Origin: Rhodocollybia butyracea
Lineage: Eukaryota; Basidiomycota; Agaricomycetes; Agaricales; Omphalotaceae
Assembly: GCA_015501585.1 (NCBI GenBank)
Contig: JADNRY010000017.1
Location: 62,001-126,000 of the forward strand
Direction: 5' to 3'
DNA length: 64,000 nucleotides
Of the stretch, positions 12,518 to 22,725 are shown in pieces. Every line of letters starts with the position of its first letter. Within the stretch, counting starts at the first letter, position 1. Made by a program: the position numbers and the translations under genes. Under the pieces are notes generated by a model, which searched no databases, was not told the origin of the DNA, and saw only the letters and a program-made list of their open reading frames with translations.

Positions 12518-13894
12518 TCAAGAGGTAAGCTTCTCTCGGAGGACCTTCTTAAGAGCCAGGCCATCTTCAGTAAATTTCTTGATACCCTCGTGTAGTTTAT
12601 CAAACGCCATCTGGTCTTCAAGGAGAGCCCATCGGAACTCAGGTTCATTGTCGATGTAGCTGACTTTTGGGGCGGGTGTGCCCTTGGCGGCTACAGAGGA
12701 CAGGCGAACAGGAGTCAATCAATGCGCATGATGACGAATAGCCGAAATGGAAGTCAACGTACCGACAGCGGCATCAAGCTTCTTGGGAACTTGGTCGTTG
12801 GATTTGTTGAGCTCTTCAAGTAAACTAGGGGAGATGGTGAGAAAATCGATACCGGCGAGCGCCTTGATCTCGCCAACCTAGAAGAAATTCAGTCTTGATA
12901 TACAGAAAAAATAAGAATGTCCAAAGTACGTTTCGGAAAGAAGCACCCATAACGATGGTCTTATACCCATGCTGCTTGTAGTAGTTGTAAATTTTCTTCA
13001 CAGACTGGACACCAGGATCCTCGTCTCCTTCGTAATTCTTTCCGGTAGATTTTTTATACCAATCAAGGATCTAGGAACGCGATATGAACACAAACTCAGG
13101 ATAAAACGCGAGGTGCACTAACGCGTCCAACGAAGGGCGAGATCAGAGTGACTCCGGCCTCGGCACAAGCTACAGCCTGACCGAAACCAAAGAGCAGTGT
13201 CAGATTGCAATGGATGCCATCGTCACGCTCAAGCTCTCGTGCAGCTTGTATACCCTCCCATGTTGAAGCAATTTTGACGAGAATACGATCTTTGTGGATG
13301 CCGACGGAGTTATAGAGCGCAATGAGTTCCTTGGCCTGAACAAGTAATCATGCTGAGACTTGAAAGATTATCACAGTTGGATTACACAGACCTTGGCTTT
13401 AGTAGCCTCCTTGTCAAAGGACAAGCGTGCGTCGACTTCTGTGGAAACTCGACCGGGAATGATAGCGAGGATCTCTTTGCCGAATTCAATCAGCTAGTTG
13501 GAGCCAACATCAAGAATGTCATGATAACAGACAGTACAGCCTGAGCTTACCAATCGGTCTAACGCAGCGTTGACCTGCACCTCAAGGTCTCCACCCTTGC
13601 TCTTGGCGTACTTGATAGCAACGTCAATAAGACGAGCATAATTGGGCTTGTTGGCTGCAGCCAGAATCAACGAAGGATTTGTCGTGGCATCCTGCGGTTC
13701 CAGAATTAACATCCAGTTTTTGCTCCCAAATATTGTCATTGTTAGCTCACCTGAGGTTTGTAGACATCAATAGCTTATCAAGATCTGTAAACATCATAGT
13801 TGCAAGTTGTATAAGAAAGCTTACTTTCGAAATCTCCAGAGTCAGAGACAACAGCAGTTCCGGTCTGCTTGAGATAGTAGAGGGAAGTGGTCAT
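12518..13894 (-). CDS. TAL1: Transaldolase
   Basis: Transaldolase of the non-oxidative pentose phosphate pathway. It moves a dihydroxyacetone unit from sedoheptulose 7-phosphate to glyceraldehyde 3-phosphate in the cytosol. The start [20 protein letters not shown] is clear. Exons then read [16 protein letters not shown] (family signature), [49 protein letters not shown] with the Schiff-base lysine in [46 protein letters not shown], and [22 protein letters not shown]. The C-terminus is [18 protein letters not shown]. About seven short introns divide it. Total length is about 320-325 residues, normal for the family. No frame disruption was found. Confidence 0.95.
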
Positions 13895-14329
13895 GGTGGT
13901 CGAAAGTGAACGTTTGAACGTCCGTCTTTTGTCCGTCTCCGTCTCCGTCTAAAACGGTATGACGAATCGTGTCACATTACTCTGGATCGCACGCTCGGTA
14001 TGTACTCACTTTCTCCGTAACGATTATTGTAGGTGTGTCTTTGCCTTGAATAGGGCTTCACGGAACTCGACTACCCATCCGTGCGCGTCGTTGATTGTGA
14101 TACAGATTGAAAAGCACGAGAGGAATTTTGGAAAGACGACCGGGGTGGAGGGAGAATGAGATGCTCCGGCTTTAGAATTGAGCGTTAATGGGCATGAGAA
14201 ATTGTCAAACGGAGTCAAGTTCGAGTCCGCGTGGTTCAGGCCTTTCCAGCTCATGGTGGGTCGGCTGTTCATGTACTCGAAACAGAACAAAGACTTGTAA
14301 CTTCAAGCTCAGAAGTGCATTTACCATCG

Positions 14330-16527
14330 CTACGACATTACACATTTCGAAACATCAGGCGCGGTCCTATCAATATCTTTTTCTGACCCAAATGAAAGTT
14401 TCACAAACTCATCCTTTAATCCAAGGATGTTCGATAAGTCCGGCCATTGTTGAAGGAATTTATCGTGCAAGAGTTTGCCGTCTTCATCCTTAAGCTGGTG
14501 TGACTGAAGAAATGTCGAGACACAATTCCAAGCACTTTCTAGCGCACCAACAACCCAGCTGAGAAAAAAAGTTTTGATTACTCGACTTTTGTGATAACAA
14601 AGTGCAGCTCACCCGTGAGCCGAACTCAGCGCTTCGCCCGAAAAGAAGAGTTTGCCGTTGGCTGCAGGTTGCATCATCGCTTGATGTTGGTGGAAGAATT
14701 GAGTGGGGCCATAGAACGCAAATCCACCTGGAATTTAGGCAATCGAGGTTGAGTTGTGAACAAAAGTGGCTTACTTACCCATAGTAAAAGGATCCTGGTT
14801 CCAATCCCAAACAAAACAATTCTCGCCATTATCGTCGTAGTATTCCTCGATATCCTTGACATCGAGGTTATGTATGATGGCGAGATCGCGCATGACTAGT
14901 CGGATAAGCGTAGCACTTGCTGTACCAGTTTTAGGGTTCTCGACCAAGCTGCTGAGGCGTAAGGAGTCTGTCAACAGACAGTAGCTAGCAATGAGACAGT
15001 TTGATTTTGAATGTCCTTTGGGATAAGATGGATAAGCACTATAGCCTGTATCAGTCCAGGTTCATTTCCGTACAAGACAAGACCTACATCCTGCGAAGAG
15101 GAAGGTCCGAAAATGCTATGGAAAAAATTATTAGCTAACCTAATGCAAGAATTGATACCCATACATACATTGCCCTCCAATTATACCCAAGCGCTCTTCC
15201 CACCATGGCGACTTGAATCGCATACCAATTTTGATAGCGGGTGTATACTTCAGTTCCCGAATTGAGCTCCATTGGCTGTAGTTTTCCGTCATTATGGAAC
15301 ACCCAGTGAGATCCATCGCGGATAAACAACCAAAGGGAAGAGTACAGAGTACAGCAGCATACTCTTTACAGCTATCATTATTGGTGACGACGGTCATTGA
15401 GCTGGGTGATTGTGAGGTAGACTTGTTCTCTCGGATGAGGGTGACGGAGTGATTCTTTTTGACTTCTGACTTGATCTTTTGCTCCATCGCTAGAGGCAGC
15501 TGTGATGATCCACCACTAGATTCATTGTTAGGTATGTAGCGAAGAGATCTAGAGATCTGCAGCCACGCACTCGAAGCAGTACCATTCGGTAGTTTCTTCA
15601 CCTGGCCAGTCATGCGGTAGCGACGCACTGAGGACGACTTCTGTGAATGCCTCGTCAAACGTTCCACTTGATCCGTTGACCGTCTCAGCCAAGCGATTTG
15701 AGGGAATGTAAGAGGTTTGGTCATTGGTGGGAATACCCGCGAGGTCAACCAGCTTCTCATTGTGTAGCAGTCATACTTTTCGAATAGTTGTCTGATTGCC
15801 TCTTGGATGGGGACGTCTTTTTTGAACAAGGATCGAGGCTCTTCCAACGCTACCTCGGTAAGCCACCGTTGCGCGGATGATGGAACCAGCAGCCATTCTA
15901 GCTCAGTCTGAGGTTGATTACTAGGTTGAATGAGAGCCTGACGGACTTTGAAGGGATCTGGATCAATGCCAAGGGATTCATCCTTCCTAGTGATGCTGAT
16001 ACCGTTGTAAGATAGGAATGTCGCCTGATGCTCGTCTGCAAAAACATAAGGGATCTCCGTGAGACTCCCCAGTCGTTCGACGAGGTCCGTTAGGCGCTTC
16101 ATGAAAGGTGATTTGTGGAAGCGCATAGCACCAGCATCCTAGGTGACGGTGAGCGTTTGAGTTTCGTAGAATTATTGTTGATACGCACGAAGTATTCGTA
16201 CTTGGCTGCATCAGTTTGAGAACCACCCTCTAAGGGCCCAAATTGGTGAGTGAAGATGCGACCACCAACGCGTTCACTAGCTTCATATATATCGTATGGA
16301 ATGTTCAGCGAGTCAAGAATCAATGCTGTATAAAGTCCCGCCGCCCCGCGCCAATGATACAAATTGGCTTATGTTCATTCACTGGTGTAAGTGAAAGCTT
16401 GTCACAGAGGGTTTCGAAATCCGTTTCAATTCGTGTCTGTTTCAAAACGGAGTTGTACTCTGAGAAAAATATTGTGCGCGCGCATCATAGAGATCGGGCT
16501 CATGAAGGAAGAGTTTACAGTGGCCAT
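14330..16527 (-). CDS. Flavin-containing amine oxidase (PF01593), frame-disrupted
   Basis: An FAD-dependent amine or L-amino-acid oxidase-like protein of about 600 residues. Recognisable parts in order are: the Rossmann FAD motif PICIIGAG(AAG)LYTALILDSL; EASERVGGRIFTHQFG; AKYEYFDAGAMRFHKSPFMKRL; the TFDEAFTEVVLS region; the FDGGSSQLPLAM block; CTLPFGCLSAMDL; SDLPLRRIAYPSYPKG; LIASYCL; and the C-terminal FAD segment FAFYGPTQFFHQHQ...GKLFFSGEALSSAHG, then WVVGALESAWNCVSTFLQ. Introns inside the 3' half restore frame cleanly. Frame breaks occur in the GxGxxG motif (G run in 16341-16350, one base short), at the WLET block near 15686 (one base short) and probably near 16440. All sit at homopolymers or base pairs, so error or early decay cannot be told apart. 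The start at 16527 (MATVNSSFM) is tentative. Confidence 0.75.
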
Positions 16528-16529
16528 AG

Positions 16530-19087
16530 AGGTAGGACGATTAGAAGCTTGGCATTATACGTGCTAAAGTCCATCGGTCCACGTTATAAACTGCGTTGAA
16601 GTACTAGTAGGAAAGCAAGCAATCGGTTGCGATCACGGTCACGGCTTCGTTAGCTTCGGTTGCGTGCGTGACATCGTCCGATTCGTGCGCTGCGTTTATT
16701 TGGTGTGTTCGAACTATGGCAATGAATGAAACTTTACGCAGAATTCAAGTCAAGAATTTGCTGTTCGCGCCATCCCTTCCACCGCCGAGGATGGAGTCAT
16801 TCTAACCTCGCCGCAGTTCCATAACCTCCATATCATTTCTTCGCACTTACCAGCTATTATGTCACATGTGCTACTTTGACAGTTCCTTGGATGCATATCT
16901 TTTTGACTGATGACCATTTGCTGTACAAATACGACACTCTGCCGAGAGTTATGCGACACAAGGATTGATTTCAGCAGATTTCAGCACTCTCAGCTTTGAT
17001 ATCCTTCCTAGAGGTAAGCCGACTTACTTCGATTTACTCCCGATCCGTGCTTCTTATGGCCTAGAAGCACGAGTAGAAGTGCCCTTGGGTAGCCACACTG
17101 GCGTCTATGAAGACTTCTGCTCTACTATAGACAAAGACGCCATCTCCCTCGGATTCACCACATGCCAGGCTGGAATGAGCATACAAGCTATCTACCCCTT
17201 CAGTTTCACAGCCGTTGCTCCAGTTCTCCGATGCTCTGTTTAATATGTTAAAGTTAATTCGCGATAGCACAGACGGTAATAAGAAAGGAACTGGTCGACT
17301 AATCAGCCTATCTAACCACTCTAACCACGACTTCATCTCCGCAACAGTGATTCTTCGGTATGTCCAAGACATTTCGGGAATTTTCCTATTTTTCTGACTC
17401 AAGTTATGACTGCATGTAGCCGAGCTATCGACACTCCTTATCTTGAGAGGTGGAAATCTACTATTAGGTTCAACGTCATGTGTGCCTCAATAGCGGAAAT
17501 GGCCGGTCCAACATATGAAGAGGGCGGTAATAGCACAGGAGAGGAAATAATGAATTCCTTGAAGAATTCTATTTTCCAAATAAGTACAGCAATCGTGCTA
17601 TGGGTTGTGATTGATGCTTCAATTGGTGAGCCATCCTACTAGTAGCAGGCAATGATACCACAAGACATCACATATGTATGTGGGCGAAAGCTTGACATAG
17701 AAAATCAATCTATCGAAATATCGATAGGGACCGCTCATTTCACATTTTCCCGAAGGAGGAACATGAATTTTTGATAGCCACTCTTCGACCTGCAATTATT
17801 AAACAGGAAAAGCTCGGATTCAGGTGTCGGACGTAACCTTTAGACTGAACAGATGCAAGAGGAGAAGAAGAGAAACCGTTTTCGTTATTTGCCACTACTC
17901 GCTGTCGCTTCCAACAACATAGCTTTGGCCACTCATTGATGTTCCTTCCGCGCAAAGGTAACCAGTATTCTACTTCGATCGGAAATTTCTTGATTATACG
18001 CAAGACTGCAAGGAATCCAAAGCCGCCGAAATTGCATCCCCTTTCTCTAAGTCTGTGTTATTCAATACGTACTTGACTTTTTCAGACGGCTCGTTGGCTA
18101 CAGAACTTCAGTGTCAACTATTTCCATCATGACAGAACCGAAATCGAGTAGATGTATATGCGAGTGCTCTTTTCTCGCTCCCGATAGGTAGGAGTTTATT
18201 CGAACCAACCTCGTACTTTGCGTTTTTGATTTTATTGTTGGAGTTGCTTTGTATATTAGGTCTAACGACGTTTGGCGCCGCCGTGTAGTTCTCGAGGTCA
18301 CTGTTCTGTATTACTCAGACGGCGTTTGCCATGATAATTGTCTCACTATACTTCATCCTTATTGAATAAAGAAAGTAGGGCATCAATGGTACCATCGAGG
18401 TGTTGTTATCTCCTTCGCTAAGCGGCAAGCCAGATCTCAATACTCTTTTCTTCGTATCTTATAATTCCTTCTGTCTTGCCCGTTTAATGTCTGTCAGTGC
18501 GGCTGCTGTCCCTGCCCAGATTTAGGGCGGTTATTGCATGATGAGCTGGTCTGTTATACTTAGAGCAGCAGGTTCCTCGCCGTATCATTAGATATACCAA
18601 GACTTACATACGATGCTTCCGAACCGTTCCGCCAGCGTCCAAAGAGCGGTAAGTATGGCACCATTACTCTCCGATCTGACATGCTATCGTTACTTCCTTT
18701 GAAGCACAGCTCGTTTACCTCAGTTGTTCGTAACATCGACAAATCCACAACTGTCATTTTGTAAAAAAACACCCAGAGGCATAGATGTAAGTATAGGGTC
18801 AAATCGGTCCTTGGGGGGCACACGCCACAAAAGCCGATGTTTTGACCAGTAAACGAGCTGTAAGTATGGTATCGTTACTTCTTCATCTGATCATTGGAAG
18901 GATGCATCGTTACTTCCAGGTATATCCTAGTTCAGTTGCCATTTGCAAAAGTTGCGTTTGTTCAAGCTCGCGTTTAGTATAAAATGGGTTGACTGGTACA
19001 GCTATCATCTGAGTTTCTAGCGTGCCGCGGATTTGCTCTTATTTTACCATCGTTGCGTTTGCCCATTTCTGTGTGCCAACTCGAGCC
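16530..19087. other. 2.5-kb gene-poor stretch
   Basis: No conserved gene was recognised. Plus-strand open frames at 16965-17243 (92 codons, SFDILPRGKPTYFDLLPIRASYGLEA in part) and 17406-17642 look weakly protein-like, and short GT...AG segments could link them. They match nothing I know. The last 450 bases hold direct and inverted repeats upstream of the P450 gene. Confidence 0.35.
18650..18917. repeat. Direct and inverted repeats upstream of the P450 gene
   Basis: Two imperfect direct copies occur at 18650-18697 and 18861-18917. Both begin TAAGTATGG and share ...ATCTGA...ATCGTTACTTCC. A 13-bp exact inverted pair, ACAGCTCGTTTAC, lies at 18706-18718 with its reverse complement at 18849-18861. 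They end about 170 bp before the P450 start codon, so they could be regulatory or the remnant of a small mobile element. Confidence 0.5.
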
Positions 19088-21431
19088 ATGACGTTGCTGC
19101 AAATCATCATCATTCCTTTGGCTTTGGCCATCGTTGCTGCTGTATTCTCGCGACGGCGCTCGCTGCATCACAATCTACCGCCTGGTCCACCAGGCCACGA
19201 TCAATCACGGGCCTTGGAGGGCTACAGATGGAACACTTTCAAGGCATGGAATGATCTATACGGTAGAGTTCTTCTTGCTTCCCAGTACCCTCCGGTTTCT
19301 TGACAGCAGACGTCACAGGCCCCGTAGTATCCTTCTTCATTGGTCAACAGCGTACCATTGGTTTGACAATCCACAACTTATCAACGGTAACTGCGCCTTA
19401 CTTGTGTTCTCTAGTGTTAGGAACTATGGAGGCGACCGTAGACCTTCTGGAAAAGCGCAGCGAAATTTACTCGAATCGTCCACATCTTATCATGGGTGAA
19501 TCTCCTTTTCCTCTGCTCTGCTAGTGTAGGCATCAGGTGCTCATAAAACTTCAGGGAATTCTTGTTCTCGGAATTACGCGGTTTTTCAATGACTTATGGA
19601 GCTAAGTGGCGAAACTGGCGAACGGTTCGCATCCTTTAGAAGCCTCTCAATTAGGACTTGGCTCATCTTAGTTTTTTCCTAGCTCCAAAGCTCTATGTTT
19701 AGTCCTCAGGTGGCGCCTCAAGTCAAGCCAATGCAGATTCATGAATCTGCATTATTATTGAATGACCTCCTCACAAATAAAGATCTTGGGAAAAATCATT
19801 CAATTTTGCGAAGGTATGTGGTTTTAGAAGATTTCTGAAAGGACTTGAACACGAATTTGGCCCCAGGTACACTGCATCGTTGATGTTCTACCTTGCATAC
19901 GGGCGTCGCGTGAAGACCTTGAACGACCCGCTTTGCATGGCTCATGACCTCGTGGAAGAATGTGAGCACATTTCCTCCTTTCATTGTTGTAGATAAAGCT
20001 CACTTTTTGATAGACATTGAAAGGTATGCCACAATCTCTCTTTAATTGGGGTTTGCAAGACTTATTCTTCACAGTACAAAGTGGGTAATCTTTCGGACAA
20101 ACTTGAACGGAGTAAGGTTTTGAAATTGCTATTCTAGGGTACCTGGACATTACTTTATAGAGTGTGTGAGTGGTCTTTTCTTGTGAATATAATTATCCGG
20201 GGACTGAATCCAGCATTGTCCAGTGGCCCATATTATTATGGCTCCCTGTAAGTGACCCTCTAATCTCTGAGCTGAAGCATATGTCGACGCATCCAAAGCG
20301 TCCATTACAGTGGTTCCGCCGCGAACCTGAACGACAGCGAGACATGAATACAAATCTATACATGACAGCCATGAATGACGTCAAAAAGAGGATGCAAGAC
20401 GGCGTTGTGCAACCTTGCACAACCACTTACGGTATCGCAAAGCAGAAAGAACTAGGCTTTAACGATATAGAGTTGGCCTATGCTCTTTCCGCTCCATGGG
20501 CCGCGGGAATTGGAACTGTGAGTTGAGCTTGACTTTGATTTTTCGGATGATAGATTTCCTGACAACTGCGAGCAGACGACCACCGCGCTTGAGATAGCAA
20601 TCTGTGCCTACTTTTTCTCTCTTGCTTTTTGATACTTCTAATGCATTGCTGTATAGTGGCAATGTTGCACTTCCCGGAATGCGTCCGCAAGGTACAGGGG
20701 GAAATTGATGCAGTGGTCGGACGGGATCGCCTTCCCACTTTTGAAGACCAACAGTCTTTGCCTTATACGGGTGGTTTCATCAAGGAAACTCTGCGGTATG
20801 ACAAGTTACCTTTGTATTGGGAAGACGAATGAATTTCTGTTTCAGCTGGAGAAACGTTACTCCCACTGGTATTGCACACTCCGCAACAGAGGATAACACT
20901 TACCATGGAATGTTTATTCCGAAGGGCACCACCGTATACGCCAATGCCGCGTCAGTCCACCTCGTCACTAACTGAGTTTTGATCTGCTCACCTATTCAAC
21001 GTAGTGCGATCACGCTCGATCCGACTGTGTTTCCCGACCCGCATGCTTTCAAGCCAGAAAGGTTTGTTGAGACTACTGACCCCAGGCTTATCAACCACAG
21101 ATTTGGTTGCTTCGGCTTTGGGCGTCGAATTTGTCCTGGTATGCACGTCGCACTCCAGTCGCTTTACATTGTGATCTCCAGGTGGGCCAACCCAACGTTT
21201 TTCCGTGAAGTTTGGTGCTGATCACTTTCGTCTAGAATGCTTTGGGCCTTTGATGTGCTTCCAGTTGTGGAGAATGGCGTCGAATATATTCCTGGAGCAG
21301 ATGATTTCACCCTAGGTTTGGTCAGCCGCCCAGCTAATCTGAAATACCGGCTTGTTCCCCGGTTTGAGTATGTAAAAGAGCTCATTACCATGGAAGCTGA
21401 ACGTGCTACAGCGGAAGTTGCTGCTCTCTGA
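19088..21431 (+). CDS. Cytochrome P450 monooxygenase
   Basis: A membrane-anchored fungal P450 of roughly 500 residues; the substrate is unknown. The start MTLLQIIIIPLALAIVAAVF is an ER signal-anchor, followed by the hinge NLPPGPPG. Further exons give GPVVSFFIGQQRTIGL, DLLEKRSEIYSNRPHLIM, TYGAKWRNWRT, YLAYGRRVKTL, the I-helix region ELAYALSAPWAAGIGTTTTALE, VQGEIDAVVGRDRLPTFEDQ, and the ExxR motif in FIKETLR. Next come NVTPTGIAHSATEDNTYHG, the PERF-type motif FKPERFVE, and the heme loop FGFGRRICPGMHVAL with its cysteine ligand. The end is MEAERATAEVAAL. About twelve short introns are present, including very small exons around 20010-20150 whose exact ends I could not fix. This resembles the O-methylsterigmatocystin-oxidoreductase-like clade common in Agaricomycetes. 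Confidence 0.85.
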
Positions 21432-21436
21432 CCTAG

Positions 21437-21982
21437 ATGCACAACAGAGGAAGGGCATGCTATCTTTCATCATTACATTCGATCTTACAGATCGGATACT
21501 GCCCCATCATCACAATCGTCCTCTTTCAACTGTGTACCTCCCTTTCCCTTTCTATACTTCTTTTTTTTTTCTATGCATTTTCAAGTACTCAATACAATAC
21601 TAGTATAAACCATTCCTCCGTGAATTACTCACCGCTCCCCAATCCTTCCTCCTCTCCTGCAGTGCCCGTGGAGCATGTTATTCCAATGGCGATGGTTACT
21701 GTAGGTGTCCAAACGTCGCCCAATGCACCTGAACCACTAGAGGACATGGAAGACCTTGACTATATGAGCGATGGGGAGATTTTTGGTAGGCGCAATGAGG
21801 AGGAAATTGAGGTGGATGAACTCGAAGATGAGGATTCTTCGGCTGGAGTCGCCGTTGTCGAGAGTGGGGCGTCAACGGGTATCCTGGATTTGGAGGTTTC
21901 CGTGGTCATGGACGATGGTATGGATGTGGTTGTTGACACAATCAGTTCCGTGGATGGTAATGCCGAACATATAAGCTCATGA
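21437..21982 (+). CDS. Hypothetical acidic protein (uncertain)
   Basis: A single 181-codon open frame starting 5 bp after the P450 stop. It has a hydrophobic N-terminal stretch (IITIVLFQLCTSLSLSILLFFFYAF) and a strongly acidic C-terminal half (DMEDLDYMSDGEIF, EEEIEVDELEDEDSS). No family was recognised. The tight position after the P450 stop makes it possible that this is 3' UTR of that gene by chance open, or that translation begins at the internal MAMVTVGVQTSP. It is listed because the acidic, codon-regular C-terminal half is long for chance. Confidence 0.3.
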   Translation: MHNRGRACYLSSLHSILQIGYCPIITIVLFQLCTSLSLSILLFFFYAFSSTQYNTSINHSSVNYSPLPNPSSSPAVPVEHVIPMAMVTVGVQTSPNAPEPLEDMEDLDYMSDGEIFGRRNEEEIEVDELEDEDSSAGVAVVESGASTGILDLEVSVVMDDGMDVVVDTISSVDGNAEHISS

Positions 21983-22725
21983 CACCTGCTAATCCCCCTT
22001 TACCCCTCCTATAAGACACATAAATAATTTTTTTTAACACATTTATGTTTTCTGAGTTCATAAGTGCTCTACTGGAGTACTTCAGGCTGCCTACGGCTCA
22101 GGCCATGGGTAGGATAACTCAGTTCAGGCTAATGATGGACACAAGTCTGATTTCGTAAACAACCAGTAACGACTCTTGCGACGAATCTCAATGACATTAT
22201 GACTGGTAGCTTGGCTTCAACTGTGGTGACCCCAGGTCACGAAGGGTAGCTCATAGTACATAGCCTCCCATAGCTTGTAGCAACTCGTATATAGTACCCT
22301 CCTCTACCCTCCTCCGCCCGGACCTTCTTTTCATTAACTCAATGAGATACGATTCAATATCAAAGTTGATCAATCAATATCATTTCGCGTGTACCTCGAT
22401 CTCCGAGATCAATTAGGACCCCGGAAAATATGCTAAAATATGCCGAACCAAAATGCTCCTAAGACCAGTACTAAGTGAGTGGGCGCTTAGCGGATTTAGC
22501 GCCCGCCTACAGAATTCATGGCTTCTGAAACGATACATCTATGTACAGTAGATGCTATCAAGCTGACGTTTCCGGCCGTTTTAACAGATTGAAACGTAGT
22601 TCCTGCGTGCTAACCATACCTGTCATACAAGAATAAAAGCGAAAGTTGGAATATCATGAGGGTAGAATCTCGCTCCTCTGAGTACCTCCCTCTCTGCGAG
22701 CGTTTCGGATGTCTCCATAAGCATC
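21983..22725. other. Intergenic stretch
   Basis: This lies between the P450 and MFS 3' ends. It is AT-rich, with no open frame worth naming and no recognised RNA or repeat. Confidence 0.5.

Noticed and set aside
15000..15180. Apparent stop-riddled region in the amine oxidase
   Set aside because: Two ordinary short introns explain it: SDLPLRRIAYPSYPKG reads through cleanly after splicing, so it is not a further disruption.
19640..20290. Apparent stops in the middle of the P450
   Set aside because: Splicing at GT...AG sites yields LQSSMFSPQVAPQVKPMQ and LPRPLQWFRREPERQR in frame, so the gene is not called a pseudogene.
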